Source: Allobosea sp. BK604 (GTDB lineage Bacteria > Pseudomonadota > Alphaproteobacteria > Rhizobiales > Beijerinckiaceae). From it: a stretch of 64,000 nucleotides of DNA. Where the stretch lies: assembly GCF_004341515.1 (NCBI RefSeq), contig NZ_SLZF01000004.1, positions 372,001 through 436,000 of the forward strand. Reading direction: 5' to 3'. Below are positions 26,723 through 39,397 of this stretch, piece by piece; positions within the stretch are counted from its first letter, which is position 1, and each line of letters begins with the position of its first letter. A model generated the notes under the pieces. It saw only the letters and a list, made by a program, of their open reading frames with translations, made no database searches and had not been told where the DNA came from. Both the position numbers and the translations under genes were made by a program.

Positions 26723-28268
26723 CTATTTCAGGTCCGCTTCCTCATAGGTCAGGGCGGTATCGGGCTGCTGCGTGAGGCCTGTCAGGCGCTTGTCGCGACC
26801 AGCCACCAGCGTGTTGACCGAGAGGAAGATCCAGGGCGCCTGCTCCCAGACCAGCTTCTGGACCTCGTCATAGGCGAGCTTGCGCTCCTTCGGATCGGCC
26901 GTGGACAATCCCTTCTGCAGCGCCGCGTCGACCGTGTCATTCTTGAAATAGGACAGGTTGTAGAGCGCGGGCGGATAGCTGCGGCTCGACAGCAGCGGCC
27001 GAAGGGCCCAGTCGGCATCGCCCGTCGAAGGCGCCCAGCTGCCGAAGAACATGCGCACCTCGGCCTCCTCCGGGGTCTTGGCGCCCCAGAGCCGTGTGGT
27101 CGCCACGCCCGCCTCGAGCGGGTTGACCGCGACCTTGACCCCGACTTGCGCCAGCTGCTGCTGCAGGAACTGCGAGGCCCGGTTGTTCAGCGTGTTGCTG
27201 AAGTTCCAGATCTCGGTCTCGAACCCGTTCGGATAGCCTGCCTCCGCCAGCAGTTGCTTGGCCTTGGCCGGATCATAGGGCCAGACACCCTGCTTGCTGT
27301 AGAAAGCGATGCCCGGTGCGACCGGTGCGTCCATGGGAATGCCGAAGCCGTTATAGACGACCTTGACGAAGGCGGTCTTGTCGATCGCGTAGTTCAAGGC
27401 CTGCCTGACGCGGACATCGTCGAACGGCTTCTTGCGGGTGTTCAGGGTCGTATACTGGATGACGATCGAAGGCGTCTTGTCGATTGCGAAGCGTTCGTCG
27501 CGCTCGATCAGCTGAACCGTCTCAGGGGGGAGGGGAAACACGAACTGGGCTTCGCCGGAGCGCAACAGGGCGAGCCGCGCGCCGCTTTCGGGCACGCTGC
27601 GGATCGTGACGCCGTCGAGGCGCGGCAGACCCTGACGCCAGTACTGCGGGTTGCGCGCGGCCTTGAGCGTGTCAGGCGTCCAGCTCGTGAAGACAAACGG
27701 GCCTGTGCCGACCGGATGGCGCGAGATTTCCGCACCATATTGCGCGATCGCCTTGGGACTGAGGATCGAGGCGCCGGTATGGGCGAGATAGTTGAGCAAC
27801 ACGCCCGACGGCGCCTTGAGAATGAGGCGGACGGTGAACTCGTCGACGACCTCGACCTTGTCGACAGCCTCCAGCAGACTCTGGCGCTTCAGGCGGTTGG
27901 CCGGGTCGCGCAGCCGATCATAGTTCAGTTTGACCGCAGCGGCATCGAACGGCGTGCCGTCATGGAATTTGACACCGCGCCGCAGGTGAACGGTGTACTG
28001 GGTCGAGTCGCTATTGACCTCCGTACTCTCGGCCAGCACCGGAACCAGTTTCAGGTCGCGATCGAAGCCATAGAGGCCTTGGAAGAAAAGCCGGCTTGCC
28101 GAGAGCGAGACCGAGTCGTTGAGATCCGTCGGGTCTAGACCAAGGATATTGTCGCCGACGCCGACGGTAATCGTCCCTGTTGCCAGCGACGGGCTGGCGA
28201 CCCCCAAGCGCGGCGGCGACCGCCAGCGACCGAAATGCGTTGCTGATGCGACCGAACGAGATCGGCAT
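26723..28268 (-). pseudogene. Peptide-type ABC binding protein (SBP family 5) with a +1 frameshift behind its signal peptide
   Basis: The mature domain is intact. It starts ATGTITVGVGDNILGLDP and contains the family 5 signature LRRGVKFHDGTPFDA. In that frame only a TTG at 28207 is available as a start and no signal peptide exists. The missing signal peptide lies in another frame from the ATG at 28268 (MPISFGRISNAFRSLAVAAAL) and runs into a run of five G on the minus strand (28201-28205). Removing one G joins them as AAALGVASPSLA-TGTITV, with a normal cleavage site, giving 514 residues. GGAG lies about 7 bases before the ATG at 28268. It may be a true frameshift or a homopolymer error. Confidence 0.85.
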
Positions 28269-28752
28269 GAGGCGACTCCAGATCGTTCTGAAAAAAGAAC
28301 AGCCCGGAAGTTCTACGATTTCGATGAAATGGAAGTCCATGGCGGCACACGCAATGAAGCTTCCAAATTTCAGCATGGCAAAGAAAATCGTTCTTTTTGC
28401 CGACCTGGCGGAGGGAGGCGGCACCAGGTGCCGCCTCCCTCGATCTTGCGGAAGTTCATGTCCGATTGGGCAGAACTTCGCTCCTCATTTCAGCCGCGAG
28501 ATCGACAGCCGAAATAATCAGCTGCACCCGGTCGTGCTCAAGCAAATTAAATCACGGGGCAGCGATATTATTGAGCTGGTTCAGCGCGTTAGCGCACGGC
28601 ATACCCTTCGTGGCATATTCCGACTGTCTGAATACGGAATAATGCCGCCCTTTGCGGTCGTGCTCGGTCTCGGCACATACCCGCCAAGCAGGCAACTCGG
28701 ATCTGTAAACCGGCGAGGGGTAAGCGGGCAGATTTCAACACGAAGGCGCAGT
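28269..28752. other. Gene-free leader region with two hairpins; visibly lower GC
   Basis: This is the 5' side of the minus-strand peptide ABC operon and the 3' side of the LssY-domain gene. It holds a strong hairpin at 28411-28441 and a weaker one (GGCAAA...TTTGCC) at 28377-28401. The part from about 28500 to 28650 is richer in A and T than its surroundings. Open frames here do not look like proteins I know. The operon promoter should lie here. Confidence 0.5.
28411..28441 (-). terminator. Perfect 15-bp hairpin upstream of the peptide ABC operon
   Basis: The arms GAGGGAGGCGGCACC and GGTGCCGCCTCCCTC are perfectly complementary around one central A. No T-run directly follows on either strand, but on the minus strand GGCAAAAAG and then a T-rich stretch follow within 30 bases. 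It lies 142 bases before the ATG at 28268. It could terminate transcription from the LssY-domain gene, attenuate the operon, or be a repeat. Confidence 0.45.
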
Positions 28753-29556
28753 TCAATCCGAGATCGCATTGCTGACGCCGTGCCAGATTTGATCCTTGAG
28801 CGCTATGAGCGGAGGCGCAGGGATCGTCACAGGCGGCTCGGCTCGCCTGATGCCGCCGATTGTCAAAGTGGCGATACGGATCTCACCATCAGTGTAGTAG
28901 GGATCGCCTTCGCCGTTCCGACCGAACAAGGTTGGGCCCACGCCGGAAATCTGGAAATAATTCTGGACCATCCCGGCCGTGCCGAGGTCCCGCATCAGCA
29001 AGTCACGCTCTGCGTCGATGTCGGGTGCAATGTGGTGCGTCACCTGACCGGTATCATGGCTGAAGCCGACACTCCGGTCGAACGTGACCGAGCCGAGCCA
29101 GACGGGCCGCCCGTCGCTTCCCTTCTCCAGGACCATCCAGAAGCGCACATGGTGTCTACGATCCGCGCTCGTGCCCTCGGGCTTCTCGAACGCGAGCTGT
29201 TCCTTCTTTCCGTCGTAGTACAGCGGGCTGACCGGCGCCTGATGATAGGGACGGTCAAGTACCACGCTGCCGATAATCTCGATGCTGGTCCGCAACGTGA
29301 TCGGGTCGGCCGGGTACCAACCTGCCGCTTGCATGGCGCGGAGGCCGTCGTCCCTGCTGCCGACGAACCCGACATTGAGCGCATCGCCCGGGATACCGCT
29401 TGCGGTCCGGGTCACCATCGGCAGGGATGCGAGGCCCGGCTCATGTTCATGATGACGCCACAGGAAGGGCAGCATCAGATAGGCAAGCAGCAGATAGCCG
29501 ACGAGCGCCCCGGCGAGGACGATCCACCACCGTCGCCTGCTTGCCATCCGTTCCAT
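28753..29556 (-). CDS. LssY C-terminal-domain protein, membrane anchored
   Basis: This 267-residue protein has one transmembrane segment near the N-terminus (WWIVLAGALVGYLLLAYLMLPFLW). A long periplasmic or extracellular domain follows, matching the LssY C-terminal domain: LNVGFVGSRDDGLRAMQAAGWYPADPITLRTS, then DRPYHQAPVSPLYYDGKKEQLAFEKP and RRHHVRFWMV. The domain's biochemical role is not established; LssY-type proteins are often fused to PAP2 phosphatases or associated with envelope lipids. The ATG at 29556 (MERMASRRRWW) puts the membrane segment at the expected distance; the frame is open 28 codons further upstream. It stands alone. Confidence 0.8.
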   Translation of the reverse strand: MERMASRRRWWIVLAGALVGYLLLAYLMLPFLWRHHEHEPGLASLPMVTRTASGIPGDALNVGFVGSRDDGLRAMQAAGWYPADPITLRTSIEIIGSVVLDRPYHQAPVSPLYYDGKKEQLAFEKPEGTSADRRHHVRFWMVLEKGSDGRPVWLGSVTFDRSVGFSHDTGQVTHHIAPDIDAERDLLMRDLGTAGMVQNYFQISGVGPTLFGRNGEGDPYYTDGEIRIATLTIGGIRRAEPPVTIPAPPLIALKDQIWHGVSNAISD

Positions 29557-29999
29557 TCCTGACAACCCCGGTCGCAGTATCCCCATTTTGCAGAACGGCC
29601 GGAATGGTTTCGTCGCGGCCCACGTCCGACCACGATCCACCAGCCCGTTAGCCGAGAGCGACCAGTCGCGTACTCGCAGAGCCAGATCGGTCTCGCCCGG
29701 CCGTGCATCTTGACGCCGGCTATGTGCCGACTGTCCAGCCGCAGGTCTCGCAATTAAAAGCTGCGCCGCGGCGGGAAAGTGTGAAATTGCCGCGGGCGCT
29801 TCGGACTCCTGATGCGGGCCCTCGCGGGGCGATCGGCTTCTTGAATGCGCTGATCAATCCATAGGTTTCGGGAATTCGGCCCCACCGCTGGTCAGCGGCA
29901 GGGGTTTCCTGGGTGAGGCAAATTCCGGGTGGGCGCCCTTTGGGTAGAATCCGAACCAAACTTCGGGAGCGCCTACATCAAGATCATCAACTCGGCATA
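29557..29999. other. Gene-free region between nrdJ and the LssY-domain gene
   Basis: About 440 bases without a convincing gene. Short open frames on both strands show no recognisable protein. It should contain the promoter of the LssY-domain gene and the 3' end of the nrdJ message. I see no strong hairpin with a T-run. Confidence 0.4.
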
Positions 30000-33713
<3,714 letters not shown>

Positions 33714-34214
33714 AATGATCGTCCCCAATGCATGCCGCGGGCATTTATGCCCCGCGCGGCCGGTTGATCACCGGCTCCAATGTCAGCCCAACTCGGTTTG
33801 ATGCCCCTGGGTCCTGCGGCGGTGTGGCCCCGCCGTCAGGCTCCGGATGCGGCCAGCAGGACCGCACGTCGCCGTTCGCTGCCGCCGTGTTGGCGCGCCG
33901 CGCGGTAAACGTCTCGACCCCTCTGGGAACTCTTTTGCGGGTGTCGAAGGCGTCTCCGCCAGCCGTCACGCGACCGTCAAAAACTAGTCCCGTTTGGGTC
34001 GCGGCGTCAAGGATTAGTGTCCGGCAAACTCTGTGGACACGACATCTTGTAGGTAGATGTGAGTTCTGGGGATAAGTTTCAAGGCCCCGGCTAAGCCTTC
34101 GGAATCACGTGAGGAATCACGACGGCCCGGGGAGAGTGGGCGATCCCGGGCGATGAGGAAAGGCTAAAATTCTCAACAACTATAGTTAGCCGGTGGTGAA
34201 TCCGGCCGGTCGGA
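33714..34214. other. Long upstream region of nrdJ
   Basis: Five hundred bases without a recognisable gene separate nrdJ from the 3' end of the tetR-type gene. It contains the inverted repeat ACATCT-7-AGATGT at 34042-34060, the DnaA-like string GGGGATAAG just after it, a repeated GGAATCACG, and the palindrome AACTATAGTT at 34178-34187. I looked for a cobalamin riboswitch and did not see its core. Confidence 0.45.
34042..34060. promoter_or_regulatory. Inverted repeat ACATCT-N7-AGATGT upstream of nrdJ
   Basis: Six-base arms flank a 7-base spacer about 330 bases before the nrdJ start. It may be an operator (NrdR sites occur before ribonucleotide reductase genes) or chance. The match to the NrdR consensus as I know it is poor. 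Confidence 0.3.
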
Positions 34215-34913
34215 TCACTCCAACGCAAGCTCGGTCTGCACGGGCCCGGCCAAGTCACTGGAGACAGAGACTCTTCGGCCTTTCCGGCTCTGCGCCGGCA
34301 CAGGTTCGATCATGGTCGAATCATGGCGCGGCGACGTCAGCAGCTGGGCGAGAGTATTCGCGCAGGCGGCGAGCGCGGCCGAATCCTGGGCCGCCTTCGC
34401 TTGCGCCATGGCGCCGGAACAGGCAGCGACGATGGTGCTGGCGAGCGCCTCGGCATCTCCGGGCGCATCGTCCTCGCGCAGCTTCGCGGCGATGGCGCTG
34501 CGCCAGGCGGCGAAGAGATGTGCCGCAACAGTGCGGAAATCGGGATCGGCGAGGGCGAGCTCGCTGGCCATGTTGCCGAGCGGACAGCCGCGCACCGCGC
34601 CGCGCCGGTCGAGTTCGGAGCGGATGGCGGCAAGAACCTGCACGATGCCCTCGCGCGCGCTCGCCGCCTCGCGCACGGGCGCGATCCATGTCATCTCGAC
34701 CGCCGGCGCCACGCGTTCGCGCAGGACGGCGAGGCCGAGCGCCTTCTTCGTCGGGAAATGATGATGCAAGGCGCCACCGCTGAGGCCGCTGAGCCGGAGC
34801 AGGTCCTGAACGCTGGTGGCATGGTAGCCGCCCGCCTGGAAGGCCTCGAAGGCGGTATCGAGGATGCGGCGGCGCACGCCCTCGGGATCATTGCTGCGGA
34901 TGCGCCCGGCCAT
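34215..34913 (-). CDS. TetR-family transcriptional regulator
   Basis: This 232-residue repressor-type regulator has the TetR helix-turn-helix at about 15-60 (RRRILDTAFEAFQAGGYHATSVQDLLRLSGLSGGALHHHFPTKKAL-like) and an all-helical ligand domain to about residue 195. The last 35 residues are polar and probably unordered. It is divergent from a NIPSNAP gene 106 bases away, with a double palindrome between them that fits autoregulation and control of that gene. The inducer is unknown. Confidence 0.92.
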   Translation of the reverse strand: MAGRIRSNDPEGVRRRILDTAFEAFQAGGYHATSVQDLLRLSGLSGGALHHHFPTKKALGLAVLRERVAPAVEMTWIAPVREAASAREGIVQVLAAIRSELDRRGAVRGCPLGNMASELALADPDFRTVAAHLFAAWRSAIAAKLREDDAPGDAEALASTIVAACSGAMAQAKAAQDSAALAACANTLAQLLTSPRHDSTMIEPVPAQSRKGRRVSVSSDLAGPVQTELALE

Positions 34914-34964
34914 GTTCGCTCCTGACGTGGGTTGTCACTCTAGCGCCCCGATAAAACAAGACAA

Positions 34965-34999
34965 CCTGTTTGTTCCTAAAACAGGATGATCAACCTGTT
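34965..34999. promoter_or_regulatory. Probable TetR operator between the regulator and NIPSNAP genes
   Basis: CCTGTTT (34965-34971) and AAACAGG (34979-34985) form a perfect inverted repeat with 7 bases between. The right arm also pairs with a third copy, CCTGTT at 34994-34999. Three half-sites in 35 bases between divergent genes, one of them TetR-like, make this a likely operator. Confidence 0.6.
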
Positions 35000-35019
35000 C
35001 ACGAGAGGTAAATGCGTCG

Positions 35020-35760
35020 ATGCTGGACGACCGGAGTGAGCGACCGCGGGACCGGGTCTTCGAGCTACGGCGCTATCGGCTCGTGCCGGGGCAGCGCGAG
35101 ACGTTGATTGAGCTGTTCGACCGCGAATTCGTCGAGACGCAGGAGGCGGTCGGGATGAGCGTGGTCGGCCAGTTCCGCGATCTCGACAAGCCCGACCATT
35201 TCGTCTGGTTCCGCGGCTTTCCGGATATGGAACGGCGGAAGCAGGCCCTGACGGGCTTCTATACGGGATCGGTCTGGGCGGAGCATGGGCCGGCAGCGAA
35301 TGCGACGATGCTCGACTCGAAGGACGTGCTGCTGCTCAAGCCGGCGGCAGGGCGGGAGGCCTTTGCGGAGGCGGGTGTCGAGCGTCCGGCGCCGGGTGGC
35401 GGCGATGACAGGGCGGGACCGCTCTGGCTCGTCGCCATCCATCATCTCCTGCCGGCGACCCGCGAGGTAGACGCGGTCGCTCTGGCGGATGCCGTTGGCG
35501 AGGCTGCTCGGGCTCTGGGTGCCCGTATCGCGGCCAGCCTGGTCAGTGAGCATGCGCCAAATACTTTCCTCCGCCTGCCGGTACGCGAGGGCGAGACCGT
35601 CGTGGTGACGGTGCTGCGGCCTGGCGGCGTTTCCGAGCCGGCCCGGCTGATCGCGGCCTTGCAACCGAGCAGCGCTGCGCTCGGTCGCTTCGCCGCCCTG
35701 GTGGCCCGGCCGCCCGAGATCTCTCGCCTGATGCCGACAGCCCGCTCGCTCCTGCGCTAG
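35020..35760 (+). CDS. NIPSNAP-family protein
   Basis: This 246-residue cytoplasmic protein has an N-terminal NIPSNAP (dimeric alpha/beta-barrel) domain at about 12-110. It is recognised from VFELRRYRLVPGQRETLIELFDREFVETQEAVGMSVVGQFRD and the later WFRGFPDMERRKQALTGFYTGSVW. The second half is less conserved and could be a second, diverged barrel. The function of bacterial NIPSNAPs is not settled. It is divergent from a TetR regulator and probably its target. GAGAGG lies about 12 bases before the ATG. Its TAG stop lies inside the left end (CTAG) of a dispersed repeat. Confidence 0.85.
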   Translation: MLDDRSERPRDRVFELRRYRLVPGQRETLIELFDREFVETQEAVGMSVVGQFRDLDKPDHFVWFRGFPDMERRKQALTGFYTGSVWAEHGPAANATMLDSKDVLLLKPAAGREAFAEAGVERPAPGGGDDRAGPLWLVAIHHLLPATREVDAVALADAVGEAARALGARIAASLVSEHAPNTFLRLPVREGETVVVTVLRPGGVSEPARLIAALQPSSAALGRFAALVARPPEISRLMPTARSLLR

Positions 35761-35833
35761 AGAACTTCCGCGCTTCTTCGCATCGCGAAAATTCTCACGC
35801 GAACCCGTATCGACTTCACTCGAAAATGCGCTG
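35757..35833 (+). repeat. Dispersed intergenic repeat, family A, copy 2 (internal deletion)
   Basis: The left end (CTAGAGAACTTCCGCG) and right end (GACTTCACTCGAAAATGCGCTGG) align with the 107-base element at 46710-46816, but about 30 central bases are missing. It begins inside the stop codon of the NIPSNAP gene and has the same orientation as the other copies. Confidence 0.7.
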
Positions 35834-35930
35834 GGCCGCTTCAGAACGTCGCCTCTGCGCCGTGCAGACTGGACAGGGGCGGGCGCTGACGCCATAAGTC
35901 GCGCGAGCCCGAGCCGAGCGGACGAGAGCG

Positions 35931-36341
35931 ATGAATCAGACGCTGCTGCAAATCTTCACCTGGTGGAATGGCCAGACCATGGGCACCCGTTTCCACACCT
36001 GGCGCTTCGGCGAGAAGGTCGGCGAGGACGAGTTCGGCAATGTCTATTACCGCACCAAGGGGGGGGTGAAGGACAAGGCGCTCGGCATCCAGCGCCGCTG
36101 GGTCGTCTATAATGGCGAGGCCGAGGCTTCCAAGGTTCCGCCCGGCTGGAATGGCTGGCTGCATCACACCGTCGATGTCGCGCCTTCCGAGGAGCATTAT
36201 CAGCCGCGCGAGTGGCAGCAGCCGCATGAGCAGAACTGGACCGGCACCGCGCTGGCTTATCGGCCCCCGGGCTCGACCCTCGGCGAGAACAAGACCCCGC
36301 CGGCGACCGGCGACTACGAGGCCTGGACGCCCGGGCGCTGA
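35931..36341 (+). CDS. NADH:ubiquinone oxidoreductase accessory subunit, NDUFA12 type
   Basis: This 136-residue accessory subunit of respiratory complex I is shared by alphaproteobacteria and mitochondria. It is recognised from LLQIFTWWNGQTMGTRFHTWRFGEKVGEDEFGNVYYR and the following RRWVVYNGEAEASKVPPGWNGWLHH. It has no catalytic role and stabilises the peripheral arm. Length fits the family. It is followed by a strong hairpin terminator. It is often close to the DUF2155, aat and acc genes, as here, but mntH lies between. Confidence 0.95.
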   Translation: MNQTLLQIFTWWNGQTMGTRFHTWRFGEKVGEDEFGNVYYRTKGGVKDKALGIQRRWVVYNGEAEASKVPPGWNGWLHHTVDVAPSEEHYQPREWQQPHEQNWTGTALAYRPPGSTLGENKTPPATGDYEAWTPGR

Positions 36342-36366
36342 AGCCTCCGCACTGATTTCCTGAATG

Positions 36367-36404
36367 AAAGAACCCGCGGATCCGATTGGATCCGCGGGTT
36401 CTTT
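36367..36404. terminator. Bidirectional hairpin terminator between the NDUFA12 gene and mntH
   Basis: Two perfect 17-base arms (36367-36383 and 36388-36404, centred on GATT) contain GAACCCGCGGATCC. T-rich tails follow on the plus strand (CTTTGCTTTC) and on the minus strand (TTTCATTC). It separates two convergent genes and can serve both. Confidence 0.85.
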
Positions 36405-36425
36405 GCTTTCGCGTATGCCCCGGCG

Positions 36426-37769
36426 TCAGGCGCCGCCGACGAAATCGATCAGCAGCTTCACGTTCAGCGCCGCGATCACCACGGCGATCAGGACGGCGAA
36501 GGCGACGAGCCAGCGCGGCGCGACCAGTTCGCCCATCTTCTTCCTGTCGGCGGTGAACATCACGAGCGGGAAGACGGCGAAGGAGAGCTGCAGGCTGAGC
36601 ACGACCTGGGTCAGGATCAGGAGCCGGGCCGTGCCGCTGTCGCCATACCAGATCGTCACCGCCGCGGCAGGGACGATGGCGATGCCGCGAGTGATCAGGC
36701 GGCGCAGCCAGGGCGCGAGCTTGATCTTGAGGAAGCCCTCCATGACGATCTGGCCGGCGAGCGTCGCGGTCACCGTCGAGTTGATGCCGCAGCAGAGCAG
36801 GGCGATGCCGAAGAGCGTCGGCGCGACCGCGAGGCCGAGCAGCGGCCCGAGCAACTGATGCGCCTCGCCGAGCTCGGCCACCTCGGTCTGGCCGGTCTTG
36901 TGGAAGGTCGCCGCGGCCAGGATTAGGATCGAGGCGTTGATCAGCAGCGCGAACATCAGCGCGACCGTCGAATCGATCGTCGCGTATTTCAGCGCCTGGC
37001 GCTTCTCGGGCAGGGTCTCGCCATAGGCGCGGGTCTGCACGATGCCGGAATGAAGGTAGAGGTTATGCGGCATCACGGTGGCGCCGAGGATGCCGAGCGC
37101 GAGATAGAGCATCTCCGGGTTGGTGACGATCTCGGTCGTCGGCGCAAAGCCACGGATCACCTGGCCCCAGTTCGGATCGGCAAGCGCGATCTGGATCGCG
37201 AAGCAGATGGCGATGACGCCGAGCAAGGTGATGATCAGCGCCTCGACCCAGCGGAAGCCGAGCCGCTGCAAATAAAGGATCAGGAAGACGTCCAAGGCGG
37301 TGATGATCACGCCGATCTCGAGCGGGATGCCGAAGATCAGGTTGAGGCCGATCGCCGTGCCGATCACCTCGGCGATATCGGTCGCGATGATCGCGATCTC
37401 GGCGAGGAACCAGAGCATGAAGGCGACGGGCCGGGGGAAGGCATCGCGGCAGGCCTGGGCGAGATCGCGACCCGAGGCAATCGCCAGCCGGGCGCAGAGC
37501 GATTGCAGCACGATCGCCATGATGTTGGAGACCAGCGCGACGACGAGCAGCGCGTAGCCGAACTTCGAGCCGCCGGCGAGCGAGGTCGCCCAGTTGCCGG
37601 GATCCATATAGCCGACAGCGACGAGATACCCCGGACCGACGAACGCGGCGGCGCGGCGCCAGCCGGGCCCGGTGGAGCGCACCGCGATCGAGCGATGCAC
37701 ATCGGCGAGCGAGGCTTCGCCCCGATCCGTCCGCCAGCCTTCGGGCACTCTCTCAACACGCGCATCCAT
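36426..37769 (-). CDS. mntH: NRAMP-family manganese/divalent metal transporter
   Basis: This 447-residue proton-coupled importer of Mn2+ (and Fe2+) sits in the inner membrane. It has 11 or so transmembrane segments with the metal-binding motif DPGNW in [12 protein letters not shown] (first helix) and MPHNLYLHS in the sixth helix. I chose the ATG at 37769 ([12 protein letters not shown]); the frame is open further upstream but runs into unrelated sequence. A palindrome matching a Mur/Fur-type box lies 47 bases upstream, pointing to repression by Mn-loaded Mur. The gene stands alone between NDUFA12 and DUF2155 genes. Confidence 0.95.
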   Translation of the reverse strand: MDARVERVPEGWRTDRGEASLADVHRSIAVRSTGPGWRRAAAFVGPGYLVAVGYMDPGNWATSLAGGSKFGYALLVVALVSNIMAIVLQSLCARLAIASGRDLAQACRDAFPRPVAFMLWFLAEIAIIATDIAEVIGTAIGLNLIFGIPLEIGVIITALDVFLILYLQRLGFRWVEALIITLLGVIAICFAIQIALADPNWGQVIRGFAPTTEIVTNPEMLYLALGILGATVMPHNLYLHSGIVQTRAYGETLPEKRQALKYATIDSTVALMFALLINASILILAAATFHKTGQTEVAELGEAHQLLGPLLGLAVAPTLFGIALLCCGINSTVTATLAGQIVMEGFLKIKLAPWLRRLITRGIAIVPAAAVTIWYGDSGTARLLILTQVVLSLQLSFAVFPLVMFTADRKKMGELVAPRWLVAFAVLIAVVIAALNVKLLIDFVGGA

Positions 37770-37815
37770 GGTCTCGTCCCATCCTGCAACTGCAATCCAT
37801 TCGCAAGATACACAG

Positions 37816-37832
37816 TTGCAAATAGTTCGCAA
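37816..37832. promoter_or_regulatory. Mur-box-like palindrome upstream of mntH
   Basis: TTGCAAATAGTTCGCAA has symmetrical ends TTGC/GCAA and inner AA/TT, centred 55 bases before the mntH start. Manganese-responsive Mur sites of rhizobia upstream of mntH and sit genes have this form. A further partial half-site TTCGCAAG lies just before it, at the mntH side. Confidence 0.6.
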
Positions 37833-38019
37833 GAGCGGTTGGCCGTCTAAGGCATGCGCCGATGGCGATTTGGCCATGCAGGAGCGAGGAGGGGGCAGAA
37901 ACGCGAGGATGACTGAAAGGATCACGCAACTTGCGGGCTTTCGCCCTTTTTTCGCTGCGAATGCCATGTTAAGCGGCAACCACCCGCGCGGGCGCGGGCA
38001 GGAGAGATTCGTAGCGCCG

Positions 38020-38643
38020 ATGCGGGCCTTCAGCAGATTGTCAAAGGTGCCGGCCCTTGCCGCGCCAGCCCTGGTAGCGCTTCTGGCCGCCGCGCCGGCG
38101 CAGGCCGACCGCATCCGCAACCCGACCGCGGTCTTCGCCGGGCTCGACAAGATCACCGGGCGGATCATCTCCTTCGAAGTCGCGATCGACGAGACGGTGC
38201 AGTTCGGCGCCCTGCAGATCACGCCACGCGTCTGCTGGACGCGGCCACCGACCGAGACGCCGCAGACCGACGCCTTCACCGAGGTCGACGAGGTCACGTT
38301 CAACAACGAATACCGCCGCATCTTCACCGGCTGGATGTATGCGGCGAGCCCCGGCCTGCACGGCGTCGAGCATCCGATCTACGATGTCTGGCTGACCGAC
38401 TGCAAAGGCGGCACCGAGCTGGTGGTCGATCCGAAGGAGCCGGAGGCACCGCCTCCGCCCGAGGAGGCGCGCCGGCCGCCGCGCACGCCGAATCCGCGCG
38501 ACGTCAACCAGTCGCCGGCTCCTGGCCAGCGCATCGATGTCGAGCCGCCGCGCGGCGTTCCCGTGCAGCCGCGACAGACGCCGAGCCAGCGCTTCTTCCC
38601 GACCAATCCGGCGCAAGGTCGCGACCCGACCGGCGGCAACTGA
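38020..38643 (+). CDS. DUF2155 domain-containing exported protein
   Basis: This 207-residue protein has a signal peptide ([26 protein letters not shown], cleavage expected after AQA near residue 29). The DUF2155 domain follows (about 35-125), with [46 protein letters not shown] and the paired cysteines in CW and DC. The C-terminal 70 residues are rich in proline and arginine and probably unstructured. Function is not known; it is a conserved envelope protein of alphaproteobacteria near aat and complex I accessory genes. The start is less certain: AGGAG lies 15 bases upstream and other in-frame starts exist. Confidence 0.85.
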   Translation: MRAFSRLSKVPALAAPALVALLAAAPAQADRIRNPTAVFAGLDKITGRIISFEVAIDETVQFGALQITPRVCWTRPPTETPQTDAFTEVDEVTFNNEYRRIFTGWMYAASPGLHGVEHPIYDVWLTDCKGGTELVVDPKEPEAPPPPEEARRPPRTPNPRDVNQSPAPGQRIDVEPPRGVPVQPRQTPSQRFFPTNPAQGRDPTGGN

Positions 38644-38722
38644 CGATTCATCGATACGCTACCGGGGCAGCAGCTTCAGGTCAGCGGCGCAAGCATGATC
38701 GAAGCGCTGAAACGGCCCTATC

Positions 38723-39397
38723 CTAAGGCAGTTCAGCCAGTGCCTCGCGCCCGTTGACCTGGCGGCCCTGCGGCCAGGACCACCAGTCGGCTTTGCGCTC
38801 GGTCGCGGCTTCGAGCAGCATCCGATAGGCCTCGCGCGGCACTTCCTGCGTGCCGAACTGGGCGAGATGGCTCGTCTGGAACTGAGCGTCGAGCAGCCGG
38901 TAGCCGCCATGGCGCAGCCGGGCGACGAGATGGACCAGCGCGACCTTCGAGGCGTCGGTCGCGCGGTGGAACATGCTCTCGCCGAAGAAGGCCGCGCCGA
39001 GCGAAAGCCCATAGAGCCCCCCGACCAATCGCCCCTCGCGCCAGCATTCGACGCTATGGGCATGGCCGAGGCGATGGAGCGCGCTGAAGAGCTCCCTGAT
39101 CCTGGTGTTGATCCAGGTTTCCGGCCGGTCGGGCCGCTCCTCGGCGCAAGCGGCGATGACCTCGTCGAAGGCGCTGTCCACCCTGATCTCGAACAGGTCG
39201 GCCCGGACCGTGCGGGCGAGCCGCGACGGCACATGGAAACGGTCGAGCGGGATGACGCCGCGGATTTCGGGCTCGACCCAGAACAGGCTCGGGTCGTCAG
39301 CACTTTCCGCCATCGGAAAGATGCCGGCGGCATAGGCGCGCAGGATGATCTCGGTGGTGATCACCGGCGCGCGAATGGGCACTGAACGGGCCTTCAT
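38723..39397 (-). CDS. aat: Leucyl/phenylalanyl-tRNA-protein transferase
   Basis: Aat attaches Leu or Phe to proteins with N-terminal Arg or Lys and so feeds them into the ClpS/ClpAP N-end rule pathway. The 224-residue protein starts close to the family pattern [42 protein letters not shown]. It continues with [31 protein letters not shown] and [20 protein letters not shown]. All family segments are present and length is normal. It lies 177 bases after accC on the same strand and converges with the DUF2155 gene. Confidence 0.97.
   Translation of the reverse strand: MKARSVPIRAPVITTEIILRAYAAGIFPMAESADDPSLFWVEPEIRGVIPLDRFHVPSRLARTVRADLFEIRVDSAFDEVIAACAEERPDRPETWINTRIRELFSALHRLGHAHSVECWREGRLVGGLYGLSLGAAFFGESMFHRATDASKVALVHLVARLRHGGYRLLDAQFQTSHLAQFGTQEVPREAYRMLLEAATERKADWWSWPQGRQVNGREALAELP

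Noticed and set aside
28180..29562. 460-codon plus-strand frame across the leader and the LssY-domain gene
   Set aside because: Most of it is antisense to the recognised LssY-domain gene; the first part has no ribosome site or recognised domain.
33714..34214. Cobalamin riboswitch upstream of nrdJ
   Set aside because: I could not find the B12-box core on the minus strand, and class II reductases are not the usual targets of such switches.
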